In this document: positions 25,000-33,488 of the stretch, one piece after another | How the letters are laid out: each line of letters starts with the position of its first letter | Position numbering within the stretch: position 1 is the stretch's first letter | NCBI GenBank assembly: GCA_903970285.1 | Contig: CAJCHN010000113.1 | Location: forward strand, 1 to 46,393 | Length of the DNA stretch: 46,393 nt | Direction: 5' to 3' | Source: Rhodanobacteraceae bacterium | GTDB lineage: Bacteria > Acidobacteriota > Terriglobia > Terriglobales > Acidobacteriaceae | The notes under the pieces: model-generated | Database searches by the model: none | Seen by the model: only the letters and a program-made list of their open reading frames with translations | What the model was told of the DNA's origin: nothing | Program-made: the position numbers and the translations under genes

Positions 25000-26211
25000 A
25001 TGCCGACTTCCGCATCCTCCCGCCGTTCGTTCCTGCGCTTCGCCTCACTGGCCGCCGCGACGCCCATCTTCACCGAAGCCCACTTTGCCTTTGCCGCCCA
25101 ACAGACTTCCGCCGCGAAGCCTGCAACCCGCCGCAGCTTTACTCCTCCGCCGCCGGGAGCCGTCCTGATCAATGCCAACGAGAATCCGCTCGGCCCGTGT
25201 AAGGCAGCCTGCGACGTCATCGCGTCCATCGCTCCCTCCGGCGGCCGCTACGATTTGTTCGGCGAGACCGACAAGCTGACCAAAACCTTCGCCTCCCAGC
25301 ATGGACTGAAAGAGGAGTACATCGCCGTCTACGCCGGCTCGTCCGAGCCCCTGCATTACACGGTTCTCGCCTTCACCTCGCCCACCCGCGGCCTGGTTCT
25401 CGCCGATCCGTCCTACGAAGCACCCACCTACGCGGCCAGAACTTCCGGCGCCAAAGTCACCAAGGTGCCGCTGACTCCTACCTATGCCCACGACCTGAAG
25501 GCCATGGTCGCCGCCGACCCGGCCGCAGGCGTCATCTATATCTGCAATCCCAACAACCCGACCGGCACCCTCACCTCCAAGCAGGAGATCGCCTGGGCCT
25601 ACGACAACAAACCCAAGGGTTCCGTCCTGCTGGTTGACGAGGCATACATCCACCTCTCCGACTCTCCCGATGTGCTCGACATGGTCGCGGCCGACAAGGA
25701 CATCATCGTTCTGCGCACCTTCTCCAAGATCTACGGCATGGCCGGCATCCGCTGCGGCTTCGCCGTCGGCCGCCCGGATCTGCTCGCCAAGCTTCAGCCC
25801 TTCGGCCAGAACGCCATGCCCATCACCGGATCGGCTGCCGCCAACGTCTCGCTGCTCGATGTCGAACTGATCCCCACGCGCAAGAAGATCATCGGAGACA
25901 CCCGCGCAGACACCATCGCCTGGCTCAACACCAACAAGTACAAGGTGATCGGCAACTCGCAATCGAACTGCTTCATGATTGATACCGGGCGCAACGGCAA
26001 GCAGGTGATTGGCGCCATGGCCGCCAAGAACGTGATGATCGGCCGCACCTGGCCTATCTGGCCGAACGCTGTTCGCATCTCCGTCGGCACTCCCGCGGAG
26101 ATGGCCAAGTTCAAGACCGCCTTCAAGGAAGTGATGGATGCTCCCGCCACCGCATCCCTGACCGCAAAGCCGTTCACAGCAGATGGACGCGTGCTCCCAC
26201 AGTACGCGTAG
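25000..26211 (+). CDS. Tat-exported PLP aminotransferase (HisC-like, class I/II)
   Basis: 403 residues. A twin-arginine signal, SSRRSFLRFAS, near the N-terminus is followed by a hydrophobic stretch and FAAQ, so a folded, cofactor-loaded enzyme is exported. Fold type I landmarks are intact: NPNNPTGT, LLVDEAYI, the PLP lysine K243 in TFSKIYGMAG and a C-terminal RISVG arginine. It resembles histidinol-phosphate aminotransferase, but export rules out histidine biosynthesis. ATG 25000 was chosen for AAGGAG seven bases upstream; the earlier ATG at 24976 would bury the Tat motif deeper. It probably transaminates or racemises a free amino acid in the periplasm (inference). Confidence 0.88.
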   Translation: MPTSASSRRSFLRFASLAAATPIFTEAHFAFAAQQTSAAKPATRRSFTPPPPGAVLINANENPLGPCKAACDVIASIAPSGGRYDLFGETDKLTKTFASQHGLKEEYIAVYAGSSEPLHYTVLAFTSPTRGLVLADPSYEAPTYAARTSGAKVTKVPLTPTYAHDLKAMVAADPAAGVIYICNPNNPTGTLTSKQEIAWAYDNKPKGSVLLVDEAYIHLSDSPDVLDMVAADKDIIVLRTFSKIYGMAGIRCGFAVGRPDLLAKLQPFGQNAMPITGSAAANVSLLDVELIPTRKKIIGDTRADTIAWLNTNKYKVIGNSQSNCFMIDTGRNGKQVIGAMAAKNVMIGRTWPIWPNAVRISVGTPAEMAKFKTAFKEVMDAPATASLTAKPFTADGRVLPQYA

Positions 26212-26222
26212 CGCCGTTGTTC

Positions 26223-26241
26223 ACCTGCCGCTGCGGCAGGT
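26223..26241 (+). terminator. Perfect 9-bp inverted repeat with T-rich tail after the aminotransferase
   Basis: ACCTGCCGC and GCGGCAGGT are separated by a single T, followed by TCCTTTATT, 12 bases after the stop. This is the most terminator-like signal in the window, although the usable loop would melt the innermost pairs. It would separate the aminotransferase from the dipeptidase. Confidence 0.6.
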
Positions 26242-26330
26242 TCCTTTATTCCAGCCTCCGCCCTCGAATCCGGAGCGGTCCCAGTCTGTCGGGGCCGCTT
26301 CCCTCGCCTCTGTTCCAGAAAGGGAAGTTC

Positions 26331-27608
26331 GTGCCTCATCTGCCTTCCGCGCATCGAGCGCCTTGCCTGTGCGTCGCCGCCCTGGCTGCTATGTGCCTTT
26401 GCGTCCCTCTCCATGCGCAGACTCCCCACACCGTCGCGCAGGCCGATGTGGATCGCATCACGCGCGACGCCATCCTCATCGACACGCATGACGACGTGCC
26501 CTCGAACACCATCGACGGCTACGACATTGGAACCGCAAATCTGAAGGCTCAAACCGATCTCCCACGGATGCGTGGCTTTCTCGGTGCGGAGTTCTTCGCC
26601 GTCTTCGTCGACGCCAGCTATGTCGAGGGCAACCACTCCGCCAACCGCACCCTGCAGATGATTGACACGGTCACAACCGATATCATCGCCCGCTATCCCC
26701 ACGACTTCGTCTTCGCCACCACCGCCGAAGACATCATGCAAGCCCACAAAGACCACAAGATCGCCGCTCTCATGGGGATCGAAGGCGGTCACGCCATCGA
26801 GGACTCGCTGCGCCTGCTGCGCGTCTACTATGCCCTCGGCGTCCGCTACATGACGCTGACCCACTTCAACACCAACGACTGGGCGGACGCGCAGGGAGAC
26901 ATCACCGACGTCAAGGTCCATCACCATGGCGGCCTTACGCCATTCGGCAAGGATGTCGTCCGCGAGATGAATCGGCTCGGCATGATGGTCGATGTCTCGC
27001 ACACTGCCGACTCCACCTTCAACGATGTGATTGCAACTTCAACGGCGCCCGTCATCGCATCGCACTCGTCCTGTCGCGCGCTCGATGACAACACCCGCAA
27101 TATGACGGACGAGATGATCCGTGCGCTCGCAGCCAACGGTGGCACCATCCAGATCAACTTCGAGTGTGCCTACCTCTCGCAACGCTACAACGACCAGGCC
27201 AAGCCCCTGATGGCCAAACTGATGCCGCGCTACGCGGAGGCGCAGAAGCTCGCCGATCCCGCGGCCCGACAGGCTGCCATCACCGCCATCTTTGCTGAAT
27301 CCGCGTCGATTCCCCCGGCGACGCTCGAGGATGTCGTCGCCCAGATCGACCACGCGGTACAGGTTGGCGGCATCGACCATGTCGGCATCGGCACGGACTT
27401 CGACGGCTCCAGTTGTGTGCCCGTCGGGCTCGATTCCTACAACAAGTTCCCCGCGCTCACCCGGGCGCTGCTGGAAAAGGGATATGGCGCCAAGGACATC
27501 CAGAAGATCTACGGCGGCAACATCCTGCGCGTGATGCGCGCCGTGGAAAAACGTGCGGTCGAACTGAAGTCGATGCCACCCCTCAACTCCAGCGTCGACA
27601 AAAAGTAA
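26331..27608 (+). CDS. Exported membrane dipeptidase, peptidase family M19
   Basis: 425 residues from a GTG start (AGGGAAG upstream; the longer ORF has an implausible Arg/Pro-rich leader). The signal peptide ends around PLHAQ. The M19 (renal dipeptidase) zinc site is complete: H-x-D in LIDTHDD, Glu in GIEGGHAIED, and His residues in MVDVSHTAD and IASHSS, plus the late GIGTDFDG motif. These enzymes cleave dipeptides, often with a D-residue at the C-terminal side. It follows the aminotransferase on the same strand and converges on the RidA/amine oxidase pair, so it is likely to feed free amino acids to the exported enzymes nearby. Confidence 0.93.
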   Translation: MPHLPSAHRAPCLCVAALAAMCLCVPLHAQTPHTVAQADVDRITRDAILIDTHDDVPSNTIDGYDIGTANLKAQTDLPRMRGFLGAEFFAVFVDASYVEGNHSANRTLQMIDTVTTDIIARYPHDFVFATTAEDIMQAHKDHKIAALMGIEGGHAIEDSLRLLRVYYALGVRYMTLTHFNTNDWADAQGDITDVKVHHHGGLTPFGKDVVREMNRLGMMVDVSHTADSTFNDVIATSTAPVIASHSSCRALDDNTRNMTDEMIRALAANGGTIQINFECAYLSQRYNDQAKPLMAKLMPRYAEAQKLADPAARQAAITAIFAESASIPPATLEDVVAQIDHAVQVGGIDHVGIGTDFDGSSCVPVGLDSYNKFPALTRALLEKGYGAKDIQKIYGGNILRVMRAVEKRAVELKSMPPLNSSVDKK

Positions 27609-27657
27609 ATCCGCGGCACTCATCCCTGATCGCGTCAAGCGCCGCCCGCAACGCCGT

Positions 27658-28143
27658 TTACTTAGCCCGCACCGCAATCACCTCAACCTCGATCAACGCC
27701 CAGGGAGCCGCAAGTGCCGCCACCTGGAACGCGGAACGAGCTGGCTTGTTCGGCTGATCCTTGGTGCCGAAGTACTTCGTGTACTCCGACATCATCCCGG
27801 CGAAATCCAGCTTGCCCGTCGCCGGATCAGGCCCCAGGAACACGGTCATCTTCACCACGTCCTTCATGTCCAGCCCTTGCTCCTGTAGCAGCTTCTGGAT
27901 CTTCGCGAACACGCTGGCCGACTGCGCCTTGGTATCGCCGTAGACGGCAGGTGTGCCCTTCGCCTCGTCAGCCGGCGTGACCGGAGACGCAAGCTGTCCG
28001 CTCAAATAGTAGGTGTCGCCCGCCCACACACCGGTCGCGATCGCCGCCTTCTCGGTCTGGATGTGCTTCACCACCACCTGCCCGCGCGCGGCACCCGCAC
28101 CGCAAGCCGCAACCACGCCCGCAACCATCATCCAACGCTTCAT
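27658..28143 (-). CDS. Exported RidA-family enamine/imine deaminase
   Basis: 161 residues: a signal peptide (1-22, AARGQ) then a complete RidA domain. The key arginine is in PARSAFQVAALA and the conserved IEVEV strand follows, so catalysis is plausible. Most RidA proteins are cytoplasmic; here export places it with a flavin amine oxidase (63 bases upstream, same strand) whose product is an imine. The pair forms an operon. The protein is clearly a different subgroup from the cytoplasmic RidA at 2814-3272. Confidence 0.88.
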   Translation of the reverse strand: MKRWMMVAGVVAACGAGAARGQVVVKHIQTEKAAIATGVWAGDTYYLSGQLASPVTPADEAKGTPAVYGDTKAQSASVFAKIQKLLQEQGLDMKDVVKMTVFLGPDPATGKLDFAGMMSEYTKYFGTKDQPNKPARSAFQVAALAAPWALIEVEVIAVRAK

Positions 28144-28206
28144 CGAACTCTCTCCCCGTCGTTCTTCTCTTGCGGCCCCAGGAGCAAAGCTCCAGTCGTT
28201 GCGGCC

Positions 28207-29865
28207 CTAGCCGAGCACATTGCCCATGGCCTCGGTCAGCCGAGCCATCTTCACCTTCTCCGCGAGCTGGTTTACCGCATACAGCGCGCTCAGCGCCGCG
28301 CCCTCCTGCCAGGCCACCACATGGCTGCAGTGATCGCCGGCAAAGATGATTGGTCCATCCGGCTGAATCAACTGCTCGTACGCAGGATCGGTCTCTGTCC
28401 GGGCCGCCGCCGGATTGCGCGCCTGCCCGGTCTGCCGCGTCAACGCGACGCCCGGAGCCTTCTCGCGCGGCGCGAAGCTGCGCAGCCACGATCCCTCGTT
28501 GTAAGCCACCTTGCCCCATTCGACGATCATCGGCTTCTCAAGCTCTTTCCCACGCCCTGGATGCAGGCGCTCAATCGACTTCCGGCTCTCTGCAAACTTA
28601 CCCTGCTGATCCAGCTTGGCGAACCACTCATTGTCATTCTCGTCCGAGTATCCGCTCACCAGTACTCCACGCTCGGAAAACAGCCCCGCCGACGGAAACC
28701 AGATCGGACTGCAACCCACATTGACGAACTCCAGGCCGCCATAGATGTTGTCGTCCTGCTCCCAGAACCGGCGGCTCTCCCACGCCACCTTGTACGCGTT
28801 CGCATAGGTCGTCTGCTCGAAGATCTTCTTGTATGGCGCGCTGATGTCGCTCGGCGTGTTCTTCAGGATCGTCAGGGGCATGGCGCAGATGCAGTAGTCC
28901 GCATCCAGTGACTTCGTCACCCCGCTCTGCGTGTAACCGATCCGCACGCCCTTGCCGGTCTTCCTGATCTCCGCCACCGGAGACCCGTACTGCACGATGG
29001 TTCCCAGCGACTTGGCAAACGCATACGGGATCCGGTCCATTCCGCCCACCGGCTGAAACATCGTCGCCTGCATGTCGAACTGCTCGTCGAACAGCATGCC
29101 CTGCCAGAAGCTCTCGTCCAGCAGCGTATGCATGTCGATCGGGGTCGAGAGCACGCCCGTGTCATCTCCCGCGCCGGCGGTCTTCGCGTATCCGGCACGA
29201 TCGCTGCCCCCATATTTGCCCGCCTCATCGAGCGGACCGTACATGCGCAGAAAATCCATCATGCGCGTCTTGTCGTCTGCCGAAAGATCCGCGTCCAGCG
29301 CACCCTGCCGCAGGCTCTTCGAAAGCAGTTCACTCACATGGCCGCGCGTATCGTTCACCACCTGGCGCATTACCGCGGGCTTGCCTCCGTTGGCATTGTC
29401 GTTCTGCAGGTGAGCGGAGCGCGTCATGTTCACTTCCACCTGCAATTCCACCCCAAGCTTCCGGCAGTAACCCAGAATCGTCGGGTGAATCGAGGGCAGC
29501 CGCGCGGGTCCAAAGTTCTGGTAGTGTCCCGCATCCCACGTACATCGCTGTGTCGAACCATCCATGAACTTGACCGTGTCGCCCCCGCGCACGCTCCAGT
29601 TACGTCCACCGGGACGTTCGCGCGCCTCCAGCACCGTCACGTCATAACCCAGGATGCGCAGTTCGTATGCCGCAACGAGTCCAGCGATGCCCGCGCCCAG
29701 CACCACCACCTTCACGCCTTTTCCCGAGCCCGGCGCTGCGGCGACTTCGGCCGGAGCCTCAGCCCGCATCTCCATCAATCCAAGACCCTGCATGGCGAGA
29801 AAAGCGGCGCTGTATCCACCGGCCTGCCCTACTCGCGAAAGAAAACTCCGTCGACTCAAAGCCAT
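28207..29865 (-). CDS. Tat-exported flavin monoamine/L-amino acid oxidase
   Basis: 552 residues. The N-terminal twin-arginine signal is SRRSFLSRVG. An FAD-binding Rossmann motif, VLGAGIAGLVAAYELR, with GRNWSVRGGD follows (~50-95), and the late FAD motif GPIIFAGDHCSH lies near residue 510. The layout matches amino acid oxidases and tryptophan 2-monooxygenase-like proteins, which oxidise an amine to an imine and make hydrogen peroxide. ATG 29865 has GGAGG nine bases upstream; the ATG at 29874 lies right against that site. It is co-transcribed with the exported RidA. The substrate is probably an amino acid from the exported dipeptidase (inference). Confidence 0.9.
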   Translation of the reverse strand: MALSRRSFLSRVGQAGGYSAAFLAMQGLGLMEMRAEAPAEVAAAPGSGKGVKVVVLGAGIAGLVAAYELRILGYDVTVLEARERPGGRNWSVRGGDTVKFMDGSTQRCTWDAGHYQNFGPARLPSIHPTILGYCRKLGVELQVEVNMTRSAHLQNDNANGGKPAVMRQVVNDTRGHVSELLSKSLRQGALDADLSADDKTRMMDFLRMYGPLDEAGKYGGSDRAGYAKTAGAGDDTGVLSTPIDMHTLLDESFWQGMLFDEQFDMQATMFQPVGGMDRIPYAFAKSLGTIVQYGSPVAEIRKTGKGVRIGYTQSGVTKSLDADYCICAMPLTILKNTPSDISAPYKKIFEQTTYANAYKVAWESRRFWEQDDNIYGGLEFVNVGCSPIWFPSAGLFSERGVLVSGYSDENDNEWFAKLDQQGKFAESRKSIERLHPGRGKELEKPMIVEWGKVAYNEGSWLRSFAPREKAPGVALTRQTGQARNPAAARTETDPAYEQLIQPDGPIIFAGDHCSHVVAWQEGAALSALYAVNQLAEKVKMARLTEAMGNVLG

Positions 29866-30177
29866 CCTGTGCATCCTCCAGAGGAAAAGCGTGTGCTACA
29901 CCGCGGCCACGGCGAGCTGCTCAGCAGTAATGCTCGTTGGTCGGAAACGTCTCGTTGAGGTGATGAAAACCGTTCACTGCAGGAGGAACGATCGGGCCCG
30001 GTGCGGAGACAAAACTGGTTTTTCGAATGGTTCTTCCACTCTACCCCACGCAAGCCAATCCATTCATCTTTAATTCACACCGCCCGCACGAAGCGAAGCC
30101 GCCTCCCCCCACCCGGGGAACGGCGGCTTCTCGAAATGTGACCGCTTCTTCTCGAAAGTGTGTAACTGCCGGCAGTC
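29866..30177. other. 312-bp gap without a gene
   Basis: No credible coding frame. It should hold the promoter of the amine oxidase operon. It also contains the 30095-30130 hairpin and a near-direct repeat of TCTCGAAA followed by GTG-rich sequence at about 30130 and 30153. Confidence 0.5.
30095..30130. terminator. 9-bp perfect hairpin downstream of the methyltransferase
   Basis: GAAGCCGCC (30095-30103) pairs perfectly with GGCGGCTTC (30122-30130) across an 18-base C/G-rich loop. It lies 47 bases past the methyltransferase stop in the direction of transcription. No T tract follows on the minus strand, so it may be a stabilising stem or a factor-assisted terminator. Confidence 0.5.
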
Positions 30178-30849
30178 TTACTTCGCTTCAAAGATCAGAA
30201 AATAGTCCTGCCCGTCCGCCTTGGTGAAGTCATAGAGCCCCACCTTGCGATATCCGGCTTCGCTCATCTCCCGCTCCACCACGTCGCGGTTCAAGCCATG
30301 ATCGGTGCCGTTCCCATTGCGATCGATAATCCCCACCCGGGCTCCCTGCGCCAGCGAGCCTCGCAGCCCCTGCATGAATGGGATCGGCCGCGCAATCTCG
30401 TGATACACCTTCAGCAGCAGCACCGCATCCACTGCATGCGGCAGCAGCTTCGCGTCGTCCGGAGTTCCGAGCACCGTCTTCACGTTGCCCAGGTTCTCCT
30501 TCTTCGCCCGGTCCTCCATGTACTCGATCGCCTTGGGATTGATGTCCTCGGCAAACACCACGCCCTTCGGTCCCACACGGCGCGCCGCCCGCACCGTGAA
30601 CCAGCCTGACCCCGCCCCGATGTCCGCGAACGTCTTGCCTGGCGTGACATGCAGCAGATCCATCACCTTCTGCGGCTGCAGCTTCTGATCGCGGTCCGGA
30701 TACTCAAAGATCGAAAGATCTCCCGAGTAAGGCGTACTCGTCGGCCGCGGCTGCTGCGTCGACGGCGCCTGCGCCCAGGCCATCCCGGTTGCCAGCACCA
30801 GGCCGAACAGTACCCCGCAAATCCCCGACCGACTCCATGGACTCTTCAT
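30178..30849 (-). CDS. Class I SAM-dependent methyltransferase with signal peptide
   Basis: 223 residues. The N-terminus (MKSPWSRSGICGVLFGLVL to AWAQAP) looks like a cleavable signal peptide. The rest is a Rossmann methyltransferase with motif I around FADIGAGSGWFTVRAARRVG, an acidic residue at VVFAEDI, and a later DAVLLLKVYHEI segment. Because SAM is cytoplasmic, export is puzzling; the leader may instead be a membrane anchor. The ATG at 30849 is preferred over an upstream in-frame codon. Substrate unknown. It lies upstream of the amine oxidase operon on the same strand but 312 bases away, so it is probably a separate unit. Confidence 0.82.
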   Translation of the reverse strand: MKSPWSRSGICGVLFGLVLATGMAWAQAPSTQQPRPTSTPYSGDLSIFEYPDRDQKLQPQKVMDLLHVTPGKTFADIGAGSGWFTVRAARRVGPKGVVFAEDINPKAIEYMEDRAKKENLGNVKTVLGTPDDAKLLPHAVDAVLLLKVYHEIARPIPFMQGLRGSLAQGARVGIIDRNGNGTDHGLNRDVVEREMSEAGYRKVGLYDFTKADGQDYFLIFEAK

Positions 30850-30965
30850 CCCATAAGCATCCGCCAATCTCCGCCCTCGGCGCAACCGGCGCAACCGCCA
30901 GCCACCACCCCATCAAAGCGCCGTCGCCCGCAACTTTGGCCTTTCTCATCTGGCATCATCAACAC

Positions 30966-31700
30966 GTGATCCCACCGCGCGCCCGCCTCATCCCGGCATG
31001 TCTTGCCATCGCCGCTTCGGCAACCACTCTCGTCTTCCTCCTGCTGAGTCTGCTGCACACCCATCTCGGCGACCCCCGCATCCACCACCTTGACCTGTCG
31101 ATCCAGTCGCAGGTCCATCGCTGGACGAATCCGGCACTCACCCGCCTCATGCTCGCCCTCACCTTCATCGGATCCATCAAGGTTTTCATCCCCAGCCTCA
31201 TCCTGTCCTTGGCCCTCCTGCTCTTCACCGGAGAGCGCGAGTCGGGCCGCCGCCGCGTTCGCAAGCGGCATGTAACCCTCCTCTTCGTGATCGCCATCGG
31301 CGGCGCTCTCATCCTGAACGAGACGCTCAAGACTCACTTTCATCGCACCCGTCCACAGCTTCCCTGGTCGATTGGCGACGAGCACACATTCTCCTATCCG
31401 AGCGGCCATTCGCTCTTCTCGTTCGTGCTCTATGGCCTGATCGCTTACACCATTCTGGGACGGCAGACTCCGCTGATCTGGCGCGTCGTCGCCGCCGCTC
31501 TCGCAGCCCTCATGACGCTGGGCATCGGCCTCAGCCGCATCTACCTCGGCATGCACTTCCCCACGGATGTCCTCGCCGGCTACATCACCGCGGCAGTCTG
31601 GCTCTCCGCGGTCATCGCCATCGATCTGCTCTGGCGCAGCGCAAGCCGCAAAGCAGCTCACCCAACAGTGGCCAGCAGGAGTCCGGACCTCAGGGCCTGA
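30966..31700 (+). CDS. PAP2-family membrane phosphatase
   Basis: 244 residues with about six membrane segments. The PAP2 triad is complete: K-x6-RP as KTHFHRTRP, PSGH as YPSGHS, and SR-x5-H-x3-D as SRIYLGMHFPTD. Such enzymes dephosphorylate phosphatidate, undecaprenyl pyrophosphate or phosphatidylglycerol phosphate on the outer face of the inner membrane. The GTG at 30966 is my best start, since upstream ATGs would overlap the divergent methyltransferase start. Its stop abuts the stop of the opposing metallophosphoesterase with no gap. The lipid kinase two genes away suggests a lipid-phosphate theme. Confidence 0.88.
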   Translation: MIPPRARLIPACLAIAASATTLVFLLLSLLHTHLGDPRIHHLDLSIQSQVHRWTNPALTRLMLALTFIGSIKVFIPSLILSLALLLFTGERESGRRRVRKRHVTLLFVIAIGGALILNETLKTHFHRTRPQLPWSIGDEHTFSYPSGHSLFSFVLYGLIAYTILGRQTPLIWRVVAAALAALMTLGIGLSRIYLGMHFPTDVLAGYITAAVWLSAVIAIDLLWRSASRKAAHPTVASRSPDLRA

Positions 31701-32525
31701 TTAGCTCACGCTTTCCGCCGCCTGCCGCTCCCAGCCAATTGGCGTCTTGCGATAGGTCTCCATGTCACCGCGGCGGAACCGCTTGCCACCCCACACCATC
31801 CGCTGCACGAAAATCCCGCCTTCAGACACTCGAATCAGGTTCCACCCGTTCGCTTCCTTCCTGGTCCGTGTGGAGACCGCCGTTCCCGCATGCACCACCA
31901 CCGCGCTGTATCCCGCCAGAGGATAGCGGACGCTCGAAGACAGCGTAAGCCCCACGTGCAGATGCCCGGAGAGGAACAGATCCACCCCACACTCGGCGAA
32001 GCGCGCCATCGCCATCTTCGATCGCGTCAGCGTCGGATGCTTCAGGTCGTCGGCCGCCACATCGATCGGATGGTGCGTCACCACCACCTTCACCGCCGCG
32101 CCGGCAGCCGTGGCAAACTGCCCGCACGCCTTCTCCACCTGCACCCGATTCATCCGTCCATCCTTGGTCGACATCAGACGAACCGTGTTGATTCCCGCAA
32201 TCGCCACCTCCGCATCACTCCAGAAGGGCGTCAAATCCTGGCTGATGAATCTGCGATACCGTTTGAGCGGGCGTACCACTCGCTCGAACAAGTTGGTCGT
32301 CGAGACATCGTGATTCCCCGGCACCACCACTCGCGGCACCTTCGGCATCTCCGCCAGGAACGCCTTGGCCGCACGAAACTGCTTCTTCTTCGCACGCTGC
32401 GTCAGATCACCCGAAACCACGATCACGTCCGCCTTCGCCTCTTCCAGTGACCGCAGCAGGCCCTCCACAACCACCGGATCTTCGCGCCCGAAGTGCAGAT
32501 CGGAGATATGCGCCAGCGTCCTCAC
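31701..32525 (-). CDS. Calcineurin-type metallophosphoesterase
   Basis: 274 residues with the full dimetal set: ISDLHFG at the N-terminus, VSGDLTQRA, GNHDVS, VVTHHPID and SGHLHVGL. Members hydrolyse phosphomonoesters or phosphodiesters, including cyclic nucleotides and UDP-lipid precursors. There is no signal peptide. The GTG start overlaps the stop of the upstream lipid kinase as GTGA, so the two are translationally coupled. Substrate cannot be deduced, but coupling to a lipid kinase makes a lipid or isoprenoid phosphate plausible. Confidence 0.9.
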   Translation of the reverse strand: MRTLAHISDLHFGREDPVVVEGLLRSLEEAKADVIVVSGDLTQRAKKKQFRAAKAFLAEMPKVPRVVVPGNHDVSTTNLFERVVRPLKRYRRFISQDLTPFWSDAEVAIAGINTVRLMSTKDGRMNRVQVEKACGQFATAAGAAVKVVVTHHPIDVAADDLKHPTLTRSKMAMARFAECGVDLFLSGHLHVGLTLSSSVRYPLAGYSAVVVHAGTAVSTRTRKEANGWNLIRVSEGGIFVQRMVWGGKRFRRGDMETYRKTPIGWERQAAESVS

Positions 32526-33418
32526 TGGGCGTCACCCGCCGGTGCAATCACATGCAGCGCCCCCGCTCGCGTCTGGTATTCCAGCGGCGGAGCCAATCTC
32601 CGGACTTCACCATCCAACGCCACGCGCAGATGCTTCGCTCTGGCCCGCACGCAGAAGCGCTGCACCGTAAACTCTTCCAACTCCCCCACCTGCCTGGCAC
32701 GTCCCACCAGCGCCGCCGCCAACAGCCGCAGCATCCCCAGCCGCGTCGCTCCGGTCACGACCAGCACGGAGAGCCGCCCTCCATCCAGCCGTTCTCTTCG
32801 CCCGATCCGGCCGGCCTCGACCGCGTACGCATTGTTGCCCACAAACAACAGCGGGGTGCGGCAGTGCCGCGCCTTCCCGTCCACCTCCAATTCGACATCC
32901 AGGCAGCGGAACCGAACAAAAGCCTTCGCCGAAGCCATCGCCAGCGATCCCCATTTGTTCCAGCCCCTCTTCTTCATCCGTTCGCGGTCCAGCACCATCG
33001 CCGGATAAACCCCCAGGCTCGAGTTATTCACGAACACGACTCCGTTCACCTCCGCGGCATCCACCGTCCGCACCTCGCCGTTTGCCACGGCAGCGACAGC
33101 CTCATCCATCTCCATGGGAAGCCCGAGATCCTTCGCAAAATGGTTCAACGTTCCCAGCGGCAGCACACCCATCACGCGTCCCGTCTCCGCTGCCACCTGC
33201 GCGACTGCATTGACCGTTCCATCACCACCCGACGCGACCCACACCACCTCAGCGTCATCCCGTGCAGCAAGCTCCTCCAGGTTCAACCCCGGACGTAGCA
33301 CGGTCACCTCGCAGCGGCATCCATGCGCCGCGAAGGACGCGGAACTCTGCTCCCGCGTTATCCCGCCGGACCCGGAACCCTCGTTCAGGAAGACCCGCAC
33401 CCGCCGCGCCTGGTTCAT
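32522..33418 (-). CDS. Diacylglycerol-kinase-family lipid kinase
   Basis: 298 residues, the normal length for DgkB/YegS-type kinases. The nucleotide-binding GGDGT motif is at 64-68 (ASGGDGTVN), followed by PLGTLNHFAKDLG, the typical G-T-x-N segment. The C-terminal half forms the beta-rich lipid-binding domain (e.g. LEVDGKARHCRTPLL). It transfers phosphate to a lipid such as diacylglycerol, sphingoid base or undecaprenol. It is followed with a 4-base overlap by the metallophosphoesterase, so both are made from one mRNA. It is divergent from the FNT gene across 70 bases. Confidence 0.9.
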   Translation of the reverse strand: MNQARRVRVFLNEGSGSGGITREQSSASFAAHGCRCEVTVLRPGLNLEELAARDDAEVVWVASGGDGTVNAVAQVAAETGRVMGVLPLGTLNHFAKDLGLPMEMDEAVAAVANGEVRTVDAAEVNGVVFVNNSSLGVYPAMVLDRERMKKRGWNKWGSLAMASAKAFVRFRCLDVELEVDGKARHCRTPLLFVGNNAYAVEAGRIGRRERLDGGRLSVLVVTGATRLGMLRLLAAALVGRARQVGELEEFTVQRFCVRARAKHLRVALDGEVRRLAPPLEYQTRAGALHVIAPAGDAQ

Positions 33419-33488
33419 ATCCCCTCGTTCCTATCCCCTCAGATGCGCTTCTCGCCCGCGGCCCCGAAAAATCTGCATCTTAGGGAGA

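Noticed and set aside
33437-33452. CCTCAGATGCGCTTCT, repeated at 46322-46337, considered as a shared operator
   Set aside because: A single exact 16-mer match in 46 kb can arise by chance, and the second copy is better explained as part of the terminal tandem repeat.
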